Assembly: GCA_963204915.1 (NCBI GenBank)
Contig: CAUJHS010000038.1
Location: 1-64,000, forward strand
DNA from: Planctomycetota bacterium
Lineage (GTDB): Bacteria; Planctomycetota; Planctomycetia; Pirellulales; Pirellulaceae
Reading direction: 5' to 3'
DNA length: 64,000 bases
Below, in pieces: positions 63,237 to 64,000 of this stretch (position 1 is the stretch's first letter; each line of letters opens with the position of its first letter). The notes below the pieces were generated by a model, which saw nothing but the letters and a program-made list of their open reading frames with translations, was not told where the DNA came from and did not search any database. The translations under genes were made by a program, and so were the position numbers.

Positions 63237-64000
63237 TTAGCGGTTTCGCCATAGCATTCGATCCGGAATACCCGCGGTTTGTTGAGCGCCGGCGATTTCG
63301 GCGCGAAACCGGGCAGCGTCGACGGGATAACCTGCGGTCGCCCTCAGTCCCGGCTTGCGATGCCGCCAATAATCGTTAAACACAGCCATTGCTTGTTCGC
63401 GGAGATATTTCGAAGTCATCGACGCCAACGCCGAAGGGAGAAAGCGTTCGCCCTTGGCCACGAATTGAATTTCGACTCGGCGGTCCTTGGGTCCAAACCG
63501 GTAGATGCTGGAAGCTCGCCCTTCGCCGCGTGTTTCCACGAAATGGTCGGGAAAAAAGTGTTGTAAGAGCGGCGCATAGTGGTTTCGACCGCCATGCTTA
63601 TCACAAACCACCAGGACTGGCTCTTCTAACGGCGCCAACAACTCCCTCACGAGCTCCAACGTATTGTACGAAAGCAGCGATCCTTTACTGCCGTGCTGTT
63701 CGATCAAGTCATTAAAATGGTTGGGAAAGATCGCGGTCGCTTGCATTGTATGCAATTCGACTTTGCTGGCGCGCAGACCGCGGTCTAGGCCATTCGCCAA
63801 GTCGTGAATCATCGCCACGGGGTTCGCGCAGGGAAGCGGAGGGTTCACGTCGACATGCCATGGCTGCGAAGAGAATCCCTCACCCATGGCGGATAGCGCC
63901 GCCCAGAGATCCTGCCAGCAGTTCACGTCGCGGCCCAGCACTCGTAGCGCGGCGAGGACGCCTGCTTCAAGCAGAGAAAGCCCTTGGCCAGGTTTATAAA
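63237..64000 (-). CDS. RNase HII-like (RNase H fold) protein, cut by the window edge
   Basis: The frame continues without a stop to the window edge (Tyr-Lys-Pro-Gly-Gln-Gly at the limit), so its start lies beyond 64000; the GTG at 63941 is internal. At least 250 residues are visible. The C-terminal part FVAKGERFLPSALASMTSKYLREQAM and ATAGYPVDAARF resembles the RNase HII segment DAKSxSIAAASIxAKVxRDxxM and HKGYxTxxH; VVCDKHGG could hold the catalytic Asp. In this group the motifs differ enough that activity on RNA-DNA hybrids is not certain. It lies 98 bases before sufU on the same strand. Confidence 0.65.
   Translation of the reverse strand, partial: YKPGQGLSLLEAGVLAALRVLGRDVNCWQDLWAALSAMGEGFSSQPWHVDVNPPLPCANPVAMIHDLANGLDRGLRASKVELHTMQATAIFPNHFNDLIEQHGSKGSLLSYNTLELVRELLAPLEEPVLVVCDKHGGRNHYAPLLQHFFPDHFVETRGEGRASSIYRFGPKDRRVEIQFVAKGERFLPSALASMTSKYLREQAMAVFNDYWRHRKPGLRATAGYPVDAARFRAEIAGAQQTAGIPDRMLWRNR

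Noticed and set aside
1-64000. CRISPR arrays and insertion sequences
   Set aside because: No regularly spaced direct repeat, transposase or cas gene was recognised by reading. A repeat-finder would settle this: three or more near-identical repeats of 23-47 bases would refute the rejection.

Overview
The window looks like chromosomal DNA of a planctomycete, probably a member of the Pirellulales. The basis is the mix of families: a 1443-residue Ser/Thr kinase fused to an ATPase and a formylglycine-enzyme-like domain, a DUF1080 protein, a Tat-exported Gfo/Idh oxidoreductase, a secreted protein with an N-terminal LETLEDRRLMA-type motif and dockerin-like repeats, CsrA, a glucuronoyl esterase, and many cytochrome c and signal-peptide proteins. 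The assignment rests on gene content only. No rRNA is present and no insertion sequence or CRISPR array was recognised.

Layout. 1-935: no convincing gene; it holds the 3' half of a tRNA gene followed by an intrinsic terminator, a likely integration scar. 936-5267: kinase/STAND/FGE fusion. 5516-18761: redox and sugar-oxidation genes (GMC oxidoreductase, Gfo/Idh, small cytochrome c, di-haem peroxidase, DUF1080) mixed with PEP synthase, a metallophosphoesterase, an amino-acid permease, and a divergent NAD(P)-epimerase/DUF1990 pair. 18778-22035: giant membrane protein of unknown function. 22423-26103: RND efflux pump with an unusual inserted helical duplication. 26370-41286: a long run of membrane transport genes (two APC permeases, DedA, CstA, NhaD-like antiporter, sodium symporter with DUF997 partner, SLC13 permease, two MFS). 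41529-42434: operon of an HMA metal-binding protein and a Cys/His-rich lipoprotein.

42884-47532 is the most striking part: a five-gene overlapping operon of a lysine 2,3-aminomutase-like radical SAM enzyme, a YkgJ Cys-cluster protein, two D-Ala-D-Ala-ligase-like ATP-grasp ligases and a GNAT acetyltransferase. The aminomutase keeps every lysine- and PLP-contacting residue at the spacing of the clostridial enzyme. The set reads as a small pathway that makes a beta-amino acid (probably beta-lysine), ligates it and perhaps acetylates it. The product is unknown.

47886-64000: MFS/BT1-like transporter, two adjacent HAD proteins (the second with degenerate catalytic motifs), a small lipoprotein overlapping convergent csrA, a TPR protein, a CE15 esterase, a duplicated vanadium-haloperoxidase-like protein with dockerin repeats, GH57 glucanotransferase with GalT, SufS/SufU, and an RNase HII-like protein cut by the right edge. 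Starts were moved from the longest ORF where an in-frame ATG with a Shine-Dalgarno or a clean signal peptide fitted better.
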